Below, piece after piece: positions 49,340-59,857 of a stretch of 64,000 nucleotides of DNA; positions within the stretch are counted from its first letter, which is position 1; each line of letters begins with the position of its first letter. Under the pieces are notes generated by a model. That model worked only from the letters and a program-made list of their open reading frames with translations. It made no database searches and was not told the DNA's origin. The position numbers were made by a program, and so were the translations under genes. The DNA comes from Opitutales bacterium (GTDB taxonomy: Bacteria > Verrucomicrobiota > Verrucomicrobiia > Opitutales > UBA953), in NCBI GenBank assembly GCA_024697185.1, contig JAILGB010000020.1, positions 1 to 64,000 on the forward strand, read 5' to 3'.

Positions 49340-49927
49340 TTATAAAAAATATTTGTCATTAACGACAATCGTTCCAGAAGTTTTGTCGTGCCAACCGCGG
49401 CGCAATTTGTTAAAGAACGGCACATAGGCGTTGGCGATGATCAAAATGACAACGATGAAATTGGTCGGCATAAATGTCAACGCCTTCCAAAAGGAGCGAA
49501 GACCGCACTGCACCGCCGTCAATTTCTCGCCATTGACACTCAGGGTTTTTATCCGCACAATGCGCTTGCCCAAGGAGGTGCCGCCAAAGAAAAATTCGCC
49601 GATAAAAAAGTAAAAAAATGCGAGGGCGAGCCCGCCATAGGTGAAGACATTCCCTAAAGTCTCGCAAACCGGAGACTGGCGGAAATCGAGGATTTCCGTT
49701 TGAAATTTTTGCAATCTTTCCAAATCGCCCAGCGCCACGATCTTGCGATAGTCTTCTTGAAAAGCGATGAGCTTTTCGGCAAATTCATTACATTGCTCAC
49801 CAAAGCCGATAAAAAGAACGGCTATCAAAAGCAGGAGCAACAAGAGAGAATCGGCAAGAAACGCCAATGTCCGCCAGCCTATGCCGGCGACGGGAAAGCC
49901 TAAGTTTTCCAAATCTGTTTTTTCCAT
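49340..49927 (-). CDS. RDD family membrane protein
   Basis: AGIGWRTLAFLADSLLLLLLLI...FFFGGTSLGKRIVRIKTL...RRGWHDKTSGTIVV. Confidence 0.85.
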   Translation of the reverse strand: MEKTDLENLGFPVAGIGWRTLAFLADSLLLLLLLIAVLFIGFGEQCNEFAEKLIAFQEDYRKIVALGDLERLQKFQTEILDFRQSPVCETLGNVFTYGGLALAFFYFFIGEFFFGGTSLGKRIVRIKTLSVNGEKLTAVQCGLRSFWKALTFMPTNFIVVILIIANAYVPFFNKLRRGWHDKTSGTIVVNDKYFL

Positions 49928-49934
49928 AGGATAA

Positions 49935-50669
49935 TTATTGCAAAACTTGATGATTCCGCCAATTTTTTATCGACGCGAGCGCGAGTGCGTGAGCGAATGC
50001 CGCCGCTGTTTCCACCCGCAAAACCCGTTCCCCCAAATGGGCGAAGCGCCAATTGCGGTTTTTAAAAATTTCACGTTCCCGAGAGGACCATCCTCGCTCC
50101 GAACCGATTGCAAAGACGGCGGGAACGCCAAAATCGATTTCATTGGCGGGAACGCCGTTTTCGTAAATGTCAAAAACAATTCCTACAGGGACGAAGGAAA
50201 GTGCCTCCTCCAAAGAATCGGCACGCAAACATTCGGGAACGGCTGTCGAACAATTTTGCTCCGCCGCTTTGCAAAAAATCGCATTGATCTCGTCCTCGCC
50301 CTCCCGCCAAATGGAACTTTGGAGGTAGGAAGGATCCGTCTTGTCCGTCGGGAAAATTATAATTTTTTGCAGTCCGAGCTCCGCGGAGGTCGCCAAAACT
50401 TTTTTTAAAGTCTGCGGACGTGAGAGTCCCAAGAGCAAACAAACGGCGGGAGCGGCGGCGGGAACGGCTTTTTCCCAGTCGATATCGATTTCGATGCCCG
50501 CATCAGAAATATTTTTGACGGTCGCCAGACCTCTCGCCCCGTTTTTAACGCCGCACCAAAAAGTTTTTCCGATATCGGTCTTTATGATTTTTAATAAATG
50601 AACAGCCGCTGCAGTCGTTGCGGGAACGAGCTGGTGAGCGGCTGTATTGTTGAGCAAAACCAAATTCAC
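49935..50669 (-). CDS. rsmE: 16S rRNA (uracil1498-N3)-methyltransferase
   Basis: LLLGLSRPQTLKKVLATSAELGLQKIIIFPTDKT...FAIGSERGWSSREREIFKNRNWRFAHLGERVLRVETAAAFA. GTG start proposed just after the purE stop. Confidence 0.88.
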   Translation of the reverse strand: MNLVLLNNTAAHQLVPATTAAAVHLLKIIKTDIGKTFWCGVKNGARGLATVKNISDAGIEIDIDWEKAVPAAAPAVCLLLGLSRPQTLKKVLATSAELGLQKIIIFPTDKTDPSYLQSSIWREGEDEINAIFCKAAEQNCSTAVPECLRADSLEEALSFVPVGIVFDIYENGVPANEIDFGVPAVFAIGSERGWSSREREIFKNRNWRFAHLGERVLRVETAAAFAHALALASIKNWRNHQVLQ

Positions 50670-50674
50670 ACCTA

Positions 50675-51061
50675 TCAGGCATTCAAAATGCGAGCAACGG
50701 CGAGTGCACAATTAGCGGGATCGAGCACCGTCAGCACCGGCGTTTTTGAAGGCATCTGCAAGGTTGAATTGATGTTGACCATAAAATCAACTTTATCCTT
50801 GAAGGGCGGACAAGCCAAAACGGGCTTTTGAGAATTGGCGGCAACCACGCCCGAAAGCGCGTTGCTACGGCCGGCAATCGTTACAAAAACGACTTTTTGC
50901 TCATTGTCGTGCGCTTTGACAAAATTATAGACTCCGATCGGATCCTTATGAGCGCTACGGACAAAATATTCAAACGGGACGCCTTCGGCTGTCAGCCCCG
51001 CCGCAATCTTTTCCGCGTGGGGCATGTCCGAGTCGGAACCCATCATAATATAAGCTTTCAT
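50675..51061 (-). CDS. purE: 5-(carboxyamino)imidazole ribonucleotide mutase-like protein (PurE family)
   Basis: MKAYIMMGSDSDMPHAEKIAAGLTAEGVPFEYFVRSAHKDP...GRSNALSGVVAANSQKPVLACPP. Confidence 0.87.
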   Translation of the reverse strand: MKAYIMMGSDSDMPHAEKIAAGLTAEGVPFEYFVRSAHKDPIGVYNFVKAHDNEQKVVFVTIAGRSNALSGVVAANSQKPVLACPPFKDKVDFMVNINSTLQMPSKTPVLTVLDPANCALAVARILNA

Positions 51062-51071
51062 AATGAAAAAA

Positions 51072-51989
51072 TTAGACGTTGACGGCAAAAAGTTTTTCGA
51101 GCGCGCCCAAATAAAGTTCCTGCGAATGGACGATAACAGACTCGGGCAGAGACGGAGCCGGCGGTTGTTTGTTCCAATCGAGGCTTTCGAGATAATCGCG
51201 GACAAACTGCTTGTCGAAGGAAGGCTGCGATTTGCCGGGAGCATAGCCTGCCTGCGGCCAATAACGTGAAGAATCCGGCGTCAGCACTTCGTCGATCAAA
51301 AAGAGATTGCCGGCCTCGTCGAGTCCGAATTCGAATTTTGTATCTGCCAAGATCAGTCCCGCCTGCTCTGCGATTTTTGTGCCCAGTCCAAAAAGTGCCA
51401 TTGTCGCTTTTTTGACCTGAGCAAAGACATCGGCGCCGAGAATTTCCGCGCATTGGGCTTCGGTAATCGGTTCGTCGTGTCCGGCGGCAGCTTTTGTCGT
51501 CGGGGTGAAAATGGGTTCCGGCAAGCGTTGGCTCTCGAGCATTCCCGCCGGCAATCTGTGGTCGAGGATCGCTCCCGTTTTACAATATTCCTTCCAGCCG
51601 CTACCTGCGAGATATCCTCGAACAACAGCTTCGATCGGCAAAGGTTTCAGCTTGCGCACGAGCATCGAACGGGCGATCAGTTCCGGGCGGTCTTTGAGGA
51701 CTTCGGCGATAGCCTTGTCGTGATCCGGGACGAGATGGGTCGGCATCACCTTTGCGGCTTGGGCAAACCACCAAAGGCTGATTTTTGTCAGCAAAACGCC
51801 CTTGCCGGGAACGCCATTGGGCATAATCACATCAAAGGCGGAAATGCGATCCGTCGCAATAATTAAAATTTTATCACCCAAATCAAAGATTTCGCGAACC
51901 TTGCCGGACGCGATCTTTTCGTAAGGCAAACCTTCGATTTTCAAAAGGGCCTCGTTGGGGAGAGATTGACGAATTTCTTGAATATCCAT
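51072..51989 (-). CDS. purC: phosphoribosylaminoimidazole-succinocarboxamide synthase
   Basis: GKVREIFDLGDKILIIATDRISAFDVIMPNGVPGKG...VRGYLAGSGWKEY...DEVLTPDSSRYWP. Confidence 0.95.
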   Translation of the reverse strand: MDIQEIRQSLPNEALLKIEGLPYEKIASGKVREIFDLGDKILIIATDRISAFDVIMPNGVPGKGVLLTKISLWWFAQAAKVMPTHLVPDHDKAIAEVLKDRPELIARSMLVRKLKPLPIEAVVRGYLAGSGWKEYCKTGAILDHRLPAGMLESQRLPEPIFTPTTKAAAGHDEPITEAQCAEILGADVFAQVKKATMALFGLGTKIAEQAGLILADTKFEFGLDEAGNLFLIDEVLTPDSSRYWPQAGYAPGKSQPSFDKQFVRDYLESLDWNKQPPAPSLPESVIVHSQELYLGALEKLFAVNV

Positions 51990-52052
51990 GACTGTAAAAA
52001 AGACATTTTAATAACGTTCCCGCAAGAAATCAATTTTAAAAATATTATAGTT

Positions 52053-52799
52053 TTATTGCAAATAACGCGTATATTTTTCCACTTCCAAAATTTCATCCGC
52101 CAGCTGCTTTTGCTCGGCTGTCGGCGACGCTTGTCCGAGCAAGGTGTAAGGGATTCCCAAGCTTGCATATTTGACTTCTCCCAAGGAGTGGTACGGGAGG
52201 TTTTCGACACGATGGACATTTTTCAGCCCCCGGATAAAATCCCGCAAACGGAAAAGACTTTCTTCATCGTCTGTCACTCCGGGGACGAGCACATGACGAA
52301 TCCAAACAGGAATGTCGTGATCGGAAAGCCAAGTTGCTAACTTTAGAATATTTTCGTTCCCGCAAGCGGTCAACGCCTGATGTTTTTTATCGTCGATTTC
52401 CTTCAAATCAAGCAAAACGCAATCCGTCACACGCATCAGGCGCTCAAATTTCTTCATCCATTTTTCATTTTCGGGCGCGAACGGCTGGCCTGCGGTATCA
52501 ATGCAGGTGTTGACACCTTTCAGGTGGGCTTTTTCAAAAAAATCGATTAAAAAATCAATTTGCAGCAGCGGCTCTCCGCCTGAAACTGTAATGCCGCCTT
52601 TTTTGCCCCAATAACTTTTAAACCGGAGCGCCTGATCGAGCAAATCTTGGGCAGAACGTTGCGTTCCCGCCATTTTCCAAGTTTCCGGATTGTGGCAATA
52701 GCGACAACGCATCGCACAACCGTTCAAAAAAACGATAAATCGCACCCCCGGCCCGTCAACGAGTCCGAAACTTTCAATTTTTTGGATAAATGCATTCAT
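52053..52799 (-). CDS. pflA: pyruvate formate-lyase activating enzyme
   Basis: ESFGLVDGPGVRFIVFLNGCAMRCRYCHNPETW...GGITVSGGEPLLQ. Confidence 0.94.
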   Translation of the reverse strand: MNAFIQKIESFGLVDGPGVRFIVFLNGCAMRCRYCHNPETWKMAGTQRSAQDLLDQALRFKSYWGKKGGITVSGGEPLLQIDFLIDFFEKAHLKGVNTCIDTAGQPFAPENEKWMKKFERLMRVTDCVLLDLKEIDDKKHQALTACGNENILKLATWLSDHDIPVWIRHVLVPGVTDDEESLFRLRDFIRGLKNVHRVENLPYHSLGEVKYASLGIPYTLLGQASPTAEQKQLADEILEVEKYTRYLQ

Positions 52800-52809
52800 A
52801 AAAAATCAA

Positions 52810-52840
52810 AGCGGCAGCGCTAATCGACAGCGCCGCCGCT
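52810..52840 (-). terminator. hairpin between pflB and pflA (no motif)
   Basis: 12-bp stem AGCGGCAGCGCT / AGCGCCGCCGCT (one G-U wobble in minus-strand RNA), 7-nt loop, followed by a T-run reaching pflA. Confidence 0.7.
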
Positions 52841-52856
52841 CGGGTTAAATTAGGAA

Positions 52857-55115
52857 TTAGAGGCGGGCGTGGCAAGTTCTCGCGATGACGTCAAGCTGCT
52901 GCTCGCGTGTCAAATCGATAAACTTCACCGCATAACCGGAAACGCGAATTGTAAAGTTCGCATATTCCTCTTTTTCCGGATGTTCCATCGCATCAATGAG
53001 TTTGTCCGTCCCGAAGACATTGACATTCAAATGGTGTGCGCCCTTGAGGAAATAGCCGTCCATGACGTTCACCAGATTGGGAATACGCTCGTCTTCGTTG
53101 TGTCCGAGAGCATTCGGATTCATCGTCTGCGTATTAGAAATACCATCAAGCGCCCAATGATACGGGATTTTTGCCACGGAATTCAAAGACGCCAGCAAAC
53201 CGTTTTGCTCCGCCCCGTAAGAAGGCGACGCTCCCGGCGCAAACGGAGCCCACGCGGGACGGCCGTCCGGCATCGCACCCGTCGCCTTACCGTAAACGAC
53301 ATTGGAAGTGATCGTCAAAATAGAGGTTGTCGCCTCCGCATTGCGATAAGTGTGGCGTTTCTTGACATCCTCGAGGAATGTTTTGAGTAACCACAGACCG
53401 ATATTGTCGGCGCGATCGTCGTCGTTGCCGTATTTGGGGAATTCGCCTTCGATTTCAAAATCCTTGGCATAGCCCTCTTCGTCACGAATGACCTTGACCT
53501 TCGCGTACTTGATAGCGCTGAGAGAGTCGATAACATGCGAGAATCCGGCAATACCCGTCGCGAAAGTGCGTCGGACGTCCGTATCGATAAGAGCCATTTC
53601 AGCAGCCTCGTAATAGTATTTGTCGTGCATATAGTGAATGAGGTTGAGCACATTCACATAGATATCGGCGATCCAGTCGAGCCAGAACTTGTATTTCTCG
53701 ATCACTTCATCGTAATCGAGGTATTCGCTCGTGATACGCTCCATCTTTGGACCGCATTGGATGCGGTGTTTCTCGTCAAAGCCGCCGTTGATCGCATAAA
53801 GCAAGGCTTTGCCCAAATTGGCGCGCGCGCCGAAGAACTGGATCTCCTTGCCCGTCTGTGTTGCGGAGACACAGCAGCAAATGCTGTAATCATCACCCCA
53901 AACCGGCTTCATCACACGATCGTTCTCATACTGGATGGACGACGTGTCGATCGAAATTTTTGAAGCGAAGCGACGGAATGTTTCCGGCAAATCTTTGTCG
54001 TAAAGCACGGTAATATTGGGTTCCGGAGAGGGGCCCATATTGACGAGGGTGTTCAAGAAACGGAAATCGTTTTTGGTCACCATATGGCGGCCGTCCATGC
54101 CGATACCCGCCAACTCGAGTGTCGCCCATGTCGGATCGCCCGAGAACAATTGGTTGTATTCGGGAATACGTGCAAATTTGACCATGCGGAACTTCATCGT
54201 CATGTGGTCGATAATTTCCTGCGCTTCCGTCTCCGTTAAAACTCCATTGCGCAAATCGCGCTCGATATAAATATCAAGGAAAGTCGAGATGCGTCCAACG
54301 CTCATCGCCGCGCCGTTTTGTGTTTTGACAGCCGCGAGATAGCCGAAATAAAGCCACTGGCAAGCTTCACGAGCGTTGGCGGCGGGTTTGGAAATGTCAT
54401 AGCCGTAGATTTTGGCCATCGCCTTCATTTCCTTCAAGGCCTTGATCTGCATCGAAATCTCTTCGCGAACGCGGATCACTTCGTCATACATAGCTCCGCA
54501 GCCGGCGTTCAATTTGTCGTTTTCTTTTTGCTCAATCAGATAGTCGATACCGTAAAGAGCGACACGGCGATAGTCGCCGACAATGCGACCGCGACCATAT
54601 GTGTCCGGCAATCCTGTGACGATGTGTGTCTTTCGAGCCAAACGCATCTCCGGCGTATAAGCGGCAAAAACAGCATCGTTATGCGTCGTCATATAGCTCG
54701 TAAAAATGTGTTGCAGCTCCTTATCGATTTCATAACCGTAGGATTCGGCCGCCTTAATCGCCATCTTGATACCACCATAAGGCATAAAAGCGCGCTTGAG
54801 CGGCTTGTCCGTTTGAAGACCGACGACTTTTTCAAGATCTTTCAATTCCTGATCAATGTAACCGGGACCGTAAGCGGTCATCGAGGAAACGACTTTCGTT
54901 TCGCAATCAAGCACACCGCCCTTGGCACGCTCCTGCTTTTGGAGCTTTTGCAAGGCACCCCAAAGTTTATTCGTCGCATCGGTGGCAGGCGTCAAAAAGC
55001 TTTCGTCACCATCATAGGGCGTGTAATTGTTTTGGATAAAGTCACGAACATTGACTTCCTCCTTCCACAGACGACCTTCAAAGCCGTTCCATTGATCATA
55101 ATTTTTCATAGTCAT
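52857..55115 (-). CDS. pflB: formate acetyltransferase (pyruvate formate-lyase)
   Basis: [33 protein letters not shown]...[32 protein letters not shown]...glycyl-radical motif [24 protein letters not shown]. Confidence 0.97.
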   Translation of the reverse strand: MTMKNYDQWNGFEGRLWKEEVNVRDFIQNNYTPYDGDESFLTPATDATNKLWGALQKLQKQERAKGGVLDCETKVVSSMTAYGPGYIDQELKDLEKVVGLQTDKPLKRAFMPYGGIKMAIKAAESYGYEIDKELQHIFTSYMTTHNDAVFAAYTPEMRLARKTHIVTGLPDTYGRGRIVGDYRRVALYGIDYLIEQKENDKLNAGCGAMYDEVIRVREEISMQIKALKEMKAMAKIYGYDISKPAANAREACQWLYFGYLAAVKTQNGAAMSVGRISTFLDIYIERDLRNGVLTETEAQEIIDHMTMKFRMVKFARIPEYNQLFSGDPTWATLELAGIGMDGRHMVTKNDFRFLNTLVNMGPSPEPNITVLYDKDLPETFRRFASKISIDTSSIQYENDRVMKPVWGDDYSICCCVSATQTGKEIQFFGARANLGKALLYAINGGFDEKHRIQCGPKMERITSEYLDYDEVIEKYKFWLDWIADIYVNVLNLIHYMHDKYYYEAAEMALIDTDVRRTFATGIAGFSHVIDSLSAIKYAKVKVIRDEEGYAKDFEIEGEFPKYGNDDDRADNIGLWLLKTFLEDVKKRHTYRNAEATTSILTITSNVVYGKATGAMPDGRPAWAPFAPGASPSYGAEQNGLLASLNSVAKIPYHWALDGISNTQTMNPNALGHNEDERIPNLVNVMDGYFLKGAHHLNVNVFGTDKLIDAMEHPEKEEYANFTIRVSGYAVKFIDLTREQQLDVIARTCHARL

Positions 55116-55215
55116 AAGAGTTTTTATTTTAATTAAAAATTTTTTCGTTTTTAGAATGTTTTTAAATTATATGCCCTAACTTGAAATTTTTCAAGCCTCT
55201 AAATTTTTCAAAAAT

Positions 55216-56046
55216 TTATTTTTTTATTTTTAACACTTGTTTATATTTTGCGTTTGCGTCTTTATAAATTCTCACATAATCAATCCACATTTCGACCGGC
55301 AATTGAGACTGGTTGACCTTCCCGACCCAGTTCCCTCCCAATTGCATATCGAGTAAAATATAGAACGGTTTATGATAGGGCCATTGTCCGTCTTTTTCCT
55401 TCTCCGGCAAGCGCGGATAAGTGAGTGTCTCCTTTTCGTTGATCAGGCAGGTGATTTTGTCTGGAGTCCAAATTACGGAATAGAGATTATAGTCGTCCCG
55501 ATTAATTTTTCCGGTTCCCCCATTGCGCGGATTTCTTTGTCCAAGCTTTGTGATAAATCTTGAATGCAATGTTTGATAGACAATATTATCGAAATTCAAA
55601 TGTTCCATAATGTCGATTTCACCGTCATCCGGCCAAACGCGATTAGGGATATCCGGCAAAAGCCATAATGCCGGCCACGCTCCCTGTGCGCATGTGAATT
55701 TTGCCCTTACGTCAATGCGCCCGTAACAAAATGAAACCTTCCCACGCGATTGGACGCCTCCGGTTATAACTGGCGACGGATCTTTTGCCGTATCGGGATT
55801 GACCTTGCCTCTCAAAACCAAGTTCCCGTTTTTTAACGCGAACAATGAAGGATCGTCGGACATTGTATTACTCCAGTCGGGCTTGCCCCGTTCGCATTTT
55901 GACCAATGTTTCGACTCGATTTTAGATCCGTTAAACTCATCGCTCCAAACTAATTTCCAACGTTCTTTTTTAGCCGGTGCCGCAGCGAGAAAAGCGCTTG
56001 ATAAAATAAGGCTTGTAAGCAACGATAAAATATATTTCATAGTCAC
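55216..56046 (-). CDS. secreted GH16 beta-glucanase
   Basis: Signal peptide; LVWSDEFNGSKIESKHW..., ALWLLPDIPNRVWPDDGEIDIMEHLNF with the EIDxxE catalytic motif. Confidence 0.9.
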   Translation of the reverse strand: MTMKYILSLLTSLILSSAFLAAAPAKKERWKLVWSDEFNGSKIESKHWSKCERGKPDWSNTMSDDPSLFALKNGNLVLRGKVNPDTAKDPSPVITGGVQSRGKVSFCYGRIDVRAKFTCAQGAWPALWLLPDIPNRVWPDDGEIDIMEHLNFDNIVYQTLHSRFITKLGQRNPRNGGTGKINRDDYNLYSVIWTPDKITCLINEKETLTYPRLPEKEKDGQWPYHKPFYILLDMQLGGNWVGKVNQSQLPVEMWIDYVRIYKDANAKYKQVLKIKK

Positions 56047-56068
56047 AGAAAAGTGAGGTCTGTAAAAA

Positions 56069-56593
56069 TTATTTTTTCGGGAACCTTAAAGTTTTTAACG
56101 GCGCGATATTTCGGGAACGCAGAATCTCGATAGCCTCTTTTTCGCAAGATCTCATCAATTTGCGGTCGGCCTCTTCGAGATCGTCTATTCCTGCCAAATG
56201 CAAAAAACCATGGACCAAATAAAGCAGGATTTCATCCTCGGGCGTCGTCCCGTATTGAAGGGCCGCACGCTGTGCCTGATCGACACAGATAACGATTTCC
56301 CCCGCAAAAAAATCTTCTTCAATTCGCCCCCGGGCTCTTCCAGAAGGCAATCTCACGGGAACGTCAAAAACCTCGTCTCCCGGGAACGTGATAACATCGG
56401 TCTTTGACGGATCATTTAAAAATTTTTCATGGAGCTCACAACAGCGGTCGTCATCGACAAATGCGATCGAAAGGATTCCCCGCGGGAACGCCCACGGCAG
56501 CTCGCGCCGCAATGTTTTAAGAACAGAGCGAATTTCCGGTTTTAAAATCTTAAAACCTTTGCAGCTGTTAATAATTTCGTCCTGGACGATCAT
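56069..56593 (-). CDS. ybeY: endoribonuclease YbeY
   Basis: LHEKFLNDPSKTDVITFPGDE...GEIVICVDQAQRAALQYGTTPEDEILLYLVHGFLHLAGIDD. Confidence 0.92.
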   Translation of the reverse strand: MIVQDEIINSCKGFKILKPEIRSVLKTLRRELPWAFPRGILSIAFVDDDRCCELHEKFLNDPSKTDVITFPGDEVFDVPVRLPSGRARGRIEEDFFAGEIVICVDQAQRAALQYGTTPEDEILLYLVHGFLHLAGIDDLEEADRKLMRSCEKEAIEILRSRNIAPLKTLRFPKK

Positions 56594-56598
56594 GATGT

Positions 56599-58965
56599 CT
56601 ATTTTTTACCTTTTTCCAAATAATGAGCCACTTCGCGTTTCACTTCGTCCTGAGAATAGGAGATGCGGCGATGGTTTGCCTCGGTAATCGATTCAATCAA
56701 GGATTTTTTTATCTGCGCCAAATCGCGCATTGTAATCTGAGATTCTTCAAATTCCCCTTCTTGAAGGCGTTCATCAATCAACTTGTTGACCAAAGATTCA
56801 AGTCGCGCCGGAGAGGGATCCCTAAGCGAACGGGAGGCGGCTTCGACAACATCGCTACACAAGAGGACAACCGCCTCTTTTGTCCGTGGCGAAGGTCCGT
56901 CATAACGGAATTTTTCCAAATCGACCGCCGCCTCTTCGCCGCCCGTCGAAACGGCAAGATCTTTAGCTTTTTTCAGAAAATATCCCACATAGCTGCGTCC
57001 ATGATGTTGCTGGATCAATTCTTTGACACAAAGCGGCAAATGGTATTCGTCCGCTTTTACCAAACCGGCCTTCACGTGTCGTCTGATAATTGTCGCCGAA
57101 ATCTCCGGCGTCAGTTTGTTGTGGGGATTTTCGGTTCCGGGAACCTGATTTTCGGTAAAAAAGTATGCCCGTTCTATTTTACCGATATCATGATAGAGGC
57201 CGGCACAACGGCACAAAACAGCATTTGCTCCGATACGAGAAGCCGCATTTGCCGCGTAGGAAGAAACCGTCACACTATGGTTATATGTTCCCGGCGCAAA
57301 AGATTGAAGGCTCCTCAAAAGCGGGTGATTGAAATCCGTCAGCTCGGACAAGGTGATGTTTGAAGTCAAACCGAACATTCGTTCAATCGGAGTAATCAAG
57401 GCTGCCGCAAGCGAGCCCAAAATCAGCGCCATGATCAAAACTCCAACAATATTGATTGAAAAATCTTTGAACGATGAAAAAAGAACAAAGAAATCACCGG
57501 CAAAAATACAGTCTGCAAAAAAAGATCCCTTCACATAAAGCCATACGAAGAGCAAAATCAGGGCGACCAACAAACCGGCATAAAAAGCGCAAACTAAAAG
57601 CTGTGTGCGCTTCGCAATACGCTTCGACCAATAAACGACAATCAGGGAAACGGCAAATGCCGGGAAAAAGATTTCGGCGCTCCCGTCAAGCATTAACGCA
57701 ATTATCGCACATAAAAAACCGGATGAAACAATCGCCAGCGGCGCTCCTGCAATCAAAGCGCAGACAAGGGCCGAAAAAATAGGCGTTGTCGAGAGCCAGG
57801 CCTCCGCCACCTGTGAATTTGGCAAAACAACATCCAATATCGTCGAATCCATAACCTCCAAAACAAGTCTGACCGCCAAGACATTAAAAAACATCAGCAC
57901 GCCGGCGCAAACGATAGGAGATGAGATGCCACGCTTCTTGAAAAATTCCGGCAAAAGCAAACGGCCCGCCAAAACGGCAGCCAACGTCACCAATAAAACA
58001 AAAAATGCATTGGGAAGAAAATTTTTGCTGCCTCCGACATAAGAAGCCTGCCGCTTTGTCATTTCCTGGCGAAAAGCCTGCCAGCGCTCATAGATTTCAT
58101 CTGTAACCAACTCGTCCGCAACCAGGAGCGCTTCGCCCTCGGCAACAGAAATCGTTTGACGCGGGACGGCGTCCTTCGCCTTCGATTTTGCCTCGTTCGT
58201 CTGTTCAAGATCAAAAACCAGATTTGAATCCATCAAACCTATCGACGAAAACATTCCGATTGTCGCGCGCACATTGCGGCGCAAATTTTGTCGCGTCTCC
58301 GTATAACCGTAAACATCGCGCACCAACGCATCCTCAAGCGCATTTTCAAAATCTCTGTTAAACTGGGAAACATTATCGATATTGGCAATCGCGATATCGT
58401 TGGGAGAGATCCCCTCTTTCGCCAGACGCTCATAGATTTCACAAGAGGCATTAACCCACTCTTTGGCGATATTGGCATCCGAACTATATTGAATGATAAA
58501 AGAAAGATTCTCCGGAAAGTCTTTTTCGGGAACGAGATGCTGCTCTTTCAGATAAAGCTCTATTTCAGAAAATCCCAAAATCTTGGTGATCTCCTTAGCG
58601 ATTTCTTCCTGACTCAACGGTTTTAAGACATCATAATCTTCAACAATGTCGCCGGCAATCATCTGAAACGCCTTTAACGCCGCTTTTTCAGCACGATTGT
58701 CGATACTGTAAACCGGCTTAACCTTGGCAGCCGCCTCCGCCGCCTTGCGTTCCCGCAAAATCTCGCTGCTGTATTCAAAGGCATACGGAGCCCGATAACT
58801 AAAGGTCGCATTGCTTCCCCGACTGATAACGGGCGCATGGGGCGGCCTGTTCCAAAAAGCCACCAAAGAAATCAGAGCCCCAAAAAAAAGAATCGCTACC
58901 CAGGGACGATTAAAAAATCGCACTACCGCCGACCAGAACATCGACCAAATGGAACCTTCTGTCAT
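56599..58965 (-). CDS. 7TM-HD family (PgpH/YqfF-like) HD phosphohydrolase
   Basis: Multi-TM region followed by FAPGTYNHSVTVSSYAANAASRIGANAVLCRCAGLYHDIGKIERAYFFTENQ. Start set to MTEGSIW. Confidence 0.9.
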   Translation of the reverse strand: MTEGSIWSMFWSAVVRFFNRPWVAILFFGALISLVAFWNRPPHAPVISRGSNATFSYRAPYAFEYSSEILRERKAAEAAAKVKPVYSIDNRAEKAALKAFQMIAGDIVEDYDVLKPLSQEEIAKEITKILGFSEIELYLKEQHLVPEKDFPENLSFIIQYSSDANIAKEWVNASCEIYERLAKEGISPNDIAIANIDNVSQFNRDFENALEDALVRDVYGYTETRQNLRRNVRATIGMFSSIGLMDSNLVFDLEQTNEAKSKAKDAVPRQTISVAEGEALLVADELVTDEIYERWQAFRQEMTKRQASYVGGSKNFLPNAFFVLLVTLAAVLAGRLLLPEFFKKRGISSPIVCAGVLMFFNVLAVRLVLEVMDSTILDVVLPNSQVAEAWLSTTPIFSALVCALIAGAPLAIVSSGFLCAIIALMLDGSAEIFFPAFAVSLIVVYWSKRIAKRTQLLVCAFYAGLLVALILLFVWLYVKGSFFADCIFAGDFFVLFSSFKDFSINIVGVLIMALILGSLAAALITPIERMFGLTSNITLSELTDFNHPLLRSLQSFAPGTYNHSVTVSSYAANAASRIGANAVLCRCAGLYHDIGKIERAYFFTENQVPGTENPHNKLTPEISATIIRRHVKAGLVKADEYHLPLCVKELIQQHHGRSYVGYFLKKAKDLAVSTGGEEAAVDLEKFRYDGPSPRTKEAVVLLCSDVVEAASRSLRDPSPARLESLVNKLIDERLQEGEFEESQITMRDLAQIKKSLIESITEANHRRISYSQDEVKREVAHYLEKGKK

Positions 58966-58981
58966 AACAATTGATTTTAAT

Positions 58982-59845
58982 TTAATTTCCCAGGCGTGTG
59001 AAGAACAAAAGTCCTGTCTCGGAAAAGATCTGATATCCCCAAAAATAAGCGACAACGACATAAATCGTTCCCGCGATCAAAAGCGGAGGACCAAAAGGGA
59101 CAACACCGCTTTCGGGAACGGCACCGTCATCCTCGCTATAAACTTTTTTGCTCCGTTTCAAGCAACGCCAAACAAAAGCGACAAACGAGAATAACAAACC
59201 GATCAAAGAGCCTACAAAAAGCGCAAATAAGGTTGCGCCCCACCCCCAAAAGGCTCCAATCCCCGCCATCAGATAAATATCGCCCTCGCCCATGGCCTCC
59301 CTCTTGAGCAAACATGAAGCAAAAAAACGGATCATTAGCAAAACTGTCGTTCCCGTAGCGAGGCCGGTCGCCATCGACCTTATATCCTGTGTCAAAAAAC
59401 AGCCACAAATCACCGCCGAAACAATAAACCACGCCAAAACAGAGTCCGGCAACGACATCGAGTCATAATCTTGCATCGACAACACTATCGCGAACGAAAT
59501 ATAAATCATTGCCGCAACTGCGAGATCCCACGGGAACAAAATCCATGAGGTGCAAAAAGATATCGCCGTCAACAACTCAATCGCCGGATAGCGAATACTG
59601 AAGTGCCTCCCGCAACAAGCCGCCCGCCCGCGCAAAATGATCCAGGAAAGAATCGGAATGTTGTGCCAAAGAGGGATGGCTTTGCCGCAGGCACAATGAG
59701 AACCCGGAGTGACAATGCTCTCACCGCGAGGAATTCTTAAAATGCAAACATTTAAAAAACTCCCGACAACGGCCCCAAAAACAAAAAAGACTGCAGCCCA
59801 AAAATACGGGAACGCCACGTTGATCTCTATTAAATTTTCAAGCAT
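58982..59845 (-). CDS. pilD: prepilin peptidase (A24 family)
   Basis: FGAVVGSFLNVCILRIPRGESIVTPGSHCACGKAIPLWHNIPILSWIILRGRAACCGRHFSIRYPAIELLTA...MQDYDSMSLPD...EAMGEGDIYLMAGIGAFWG. Confidence 0.92.
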   Translation of the reverse strand: MLENLIEINVAFPYFWAAVFFVFGAVVGSFLNVCILRIPRGESIVTPGSHCACGKAIPLWHNIPILSWIILRGRAACCGRHFSIRYPAIELLTAISFCTSWILFPWDLAVAAMIYISFAIVLSMQDYDSMSLPDSVLAWFIVSAVICGCFLTQDIRSMATGLATGTTVLLMIRFFASCLLKREAMGEGDIYLMAGIGAFWGWGATLFALFVGSLIGLLFSFVAFVWRCLKRSKKVYSEDDGAVPESGVVPFGPPLLIAGTIYVVVAYFWGYQIFSETGLLFFTRLGN

Positions 59846-59857
59846 TGTCGGGAAGGA

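Noticed and set aside
54318-55136. Plus-strand 272-aa ORF opposite pflB
   Set aside because: Antisense of a highly conserved gene with no recognisable family.
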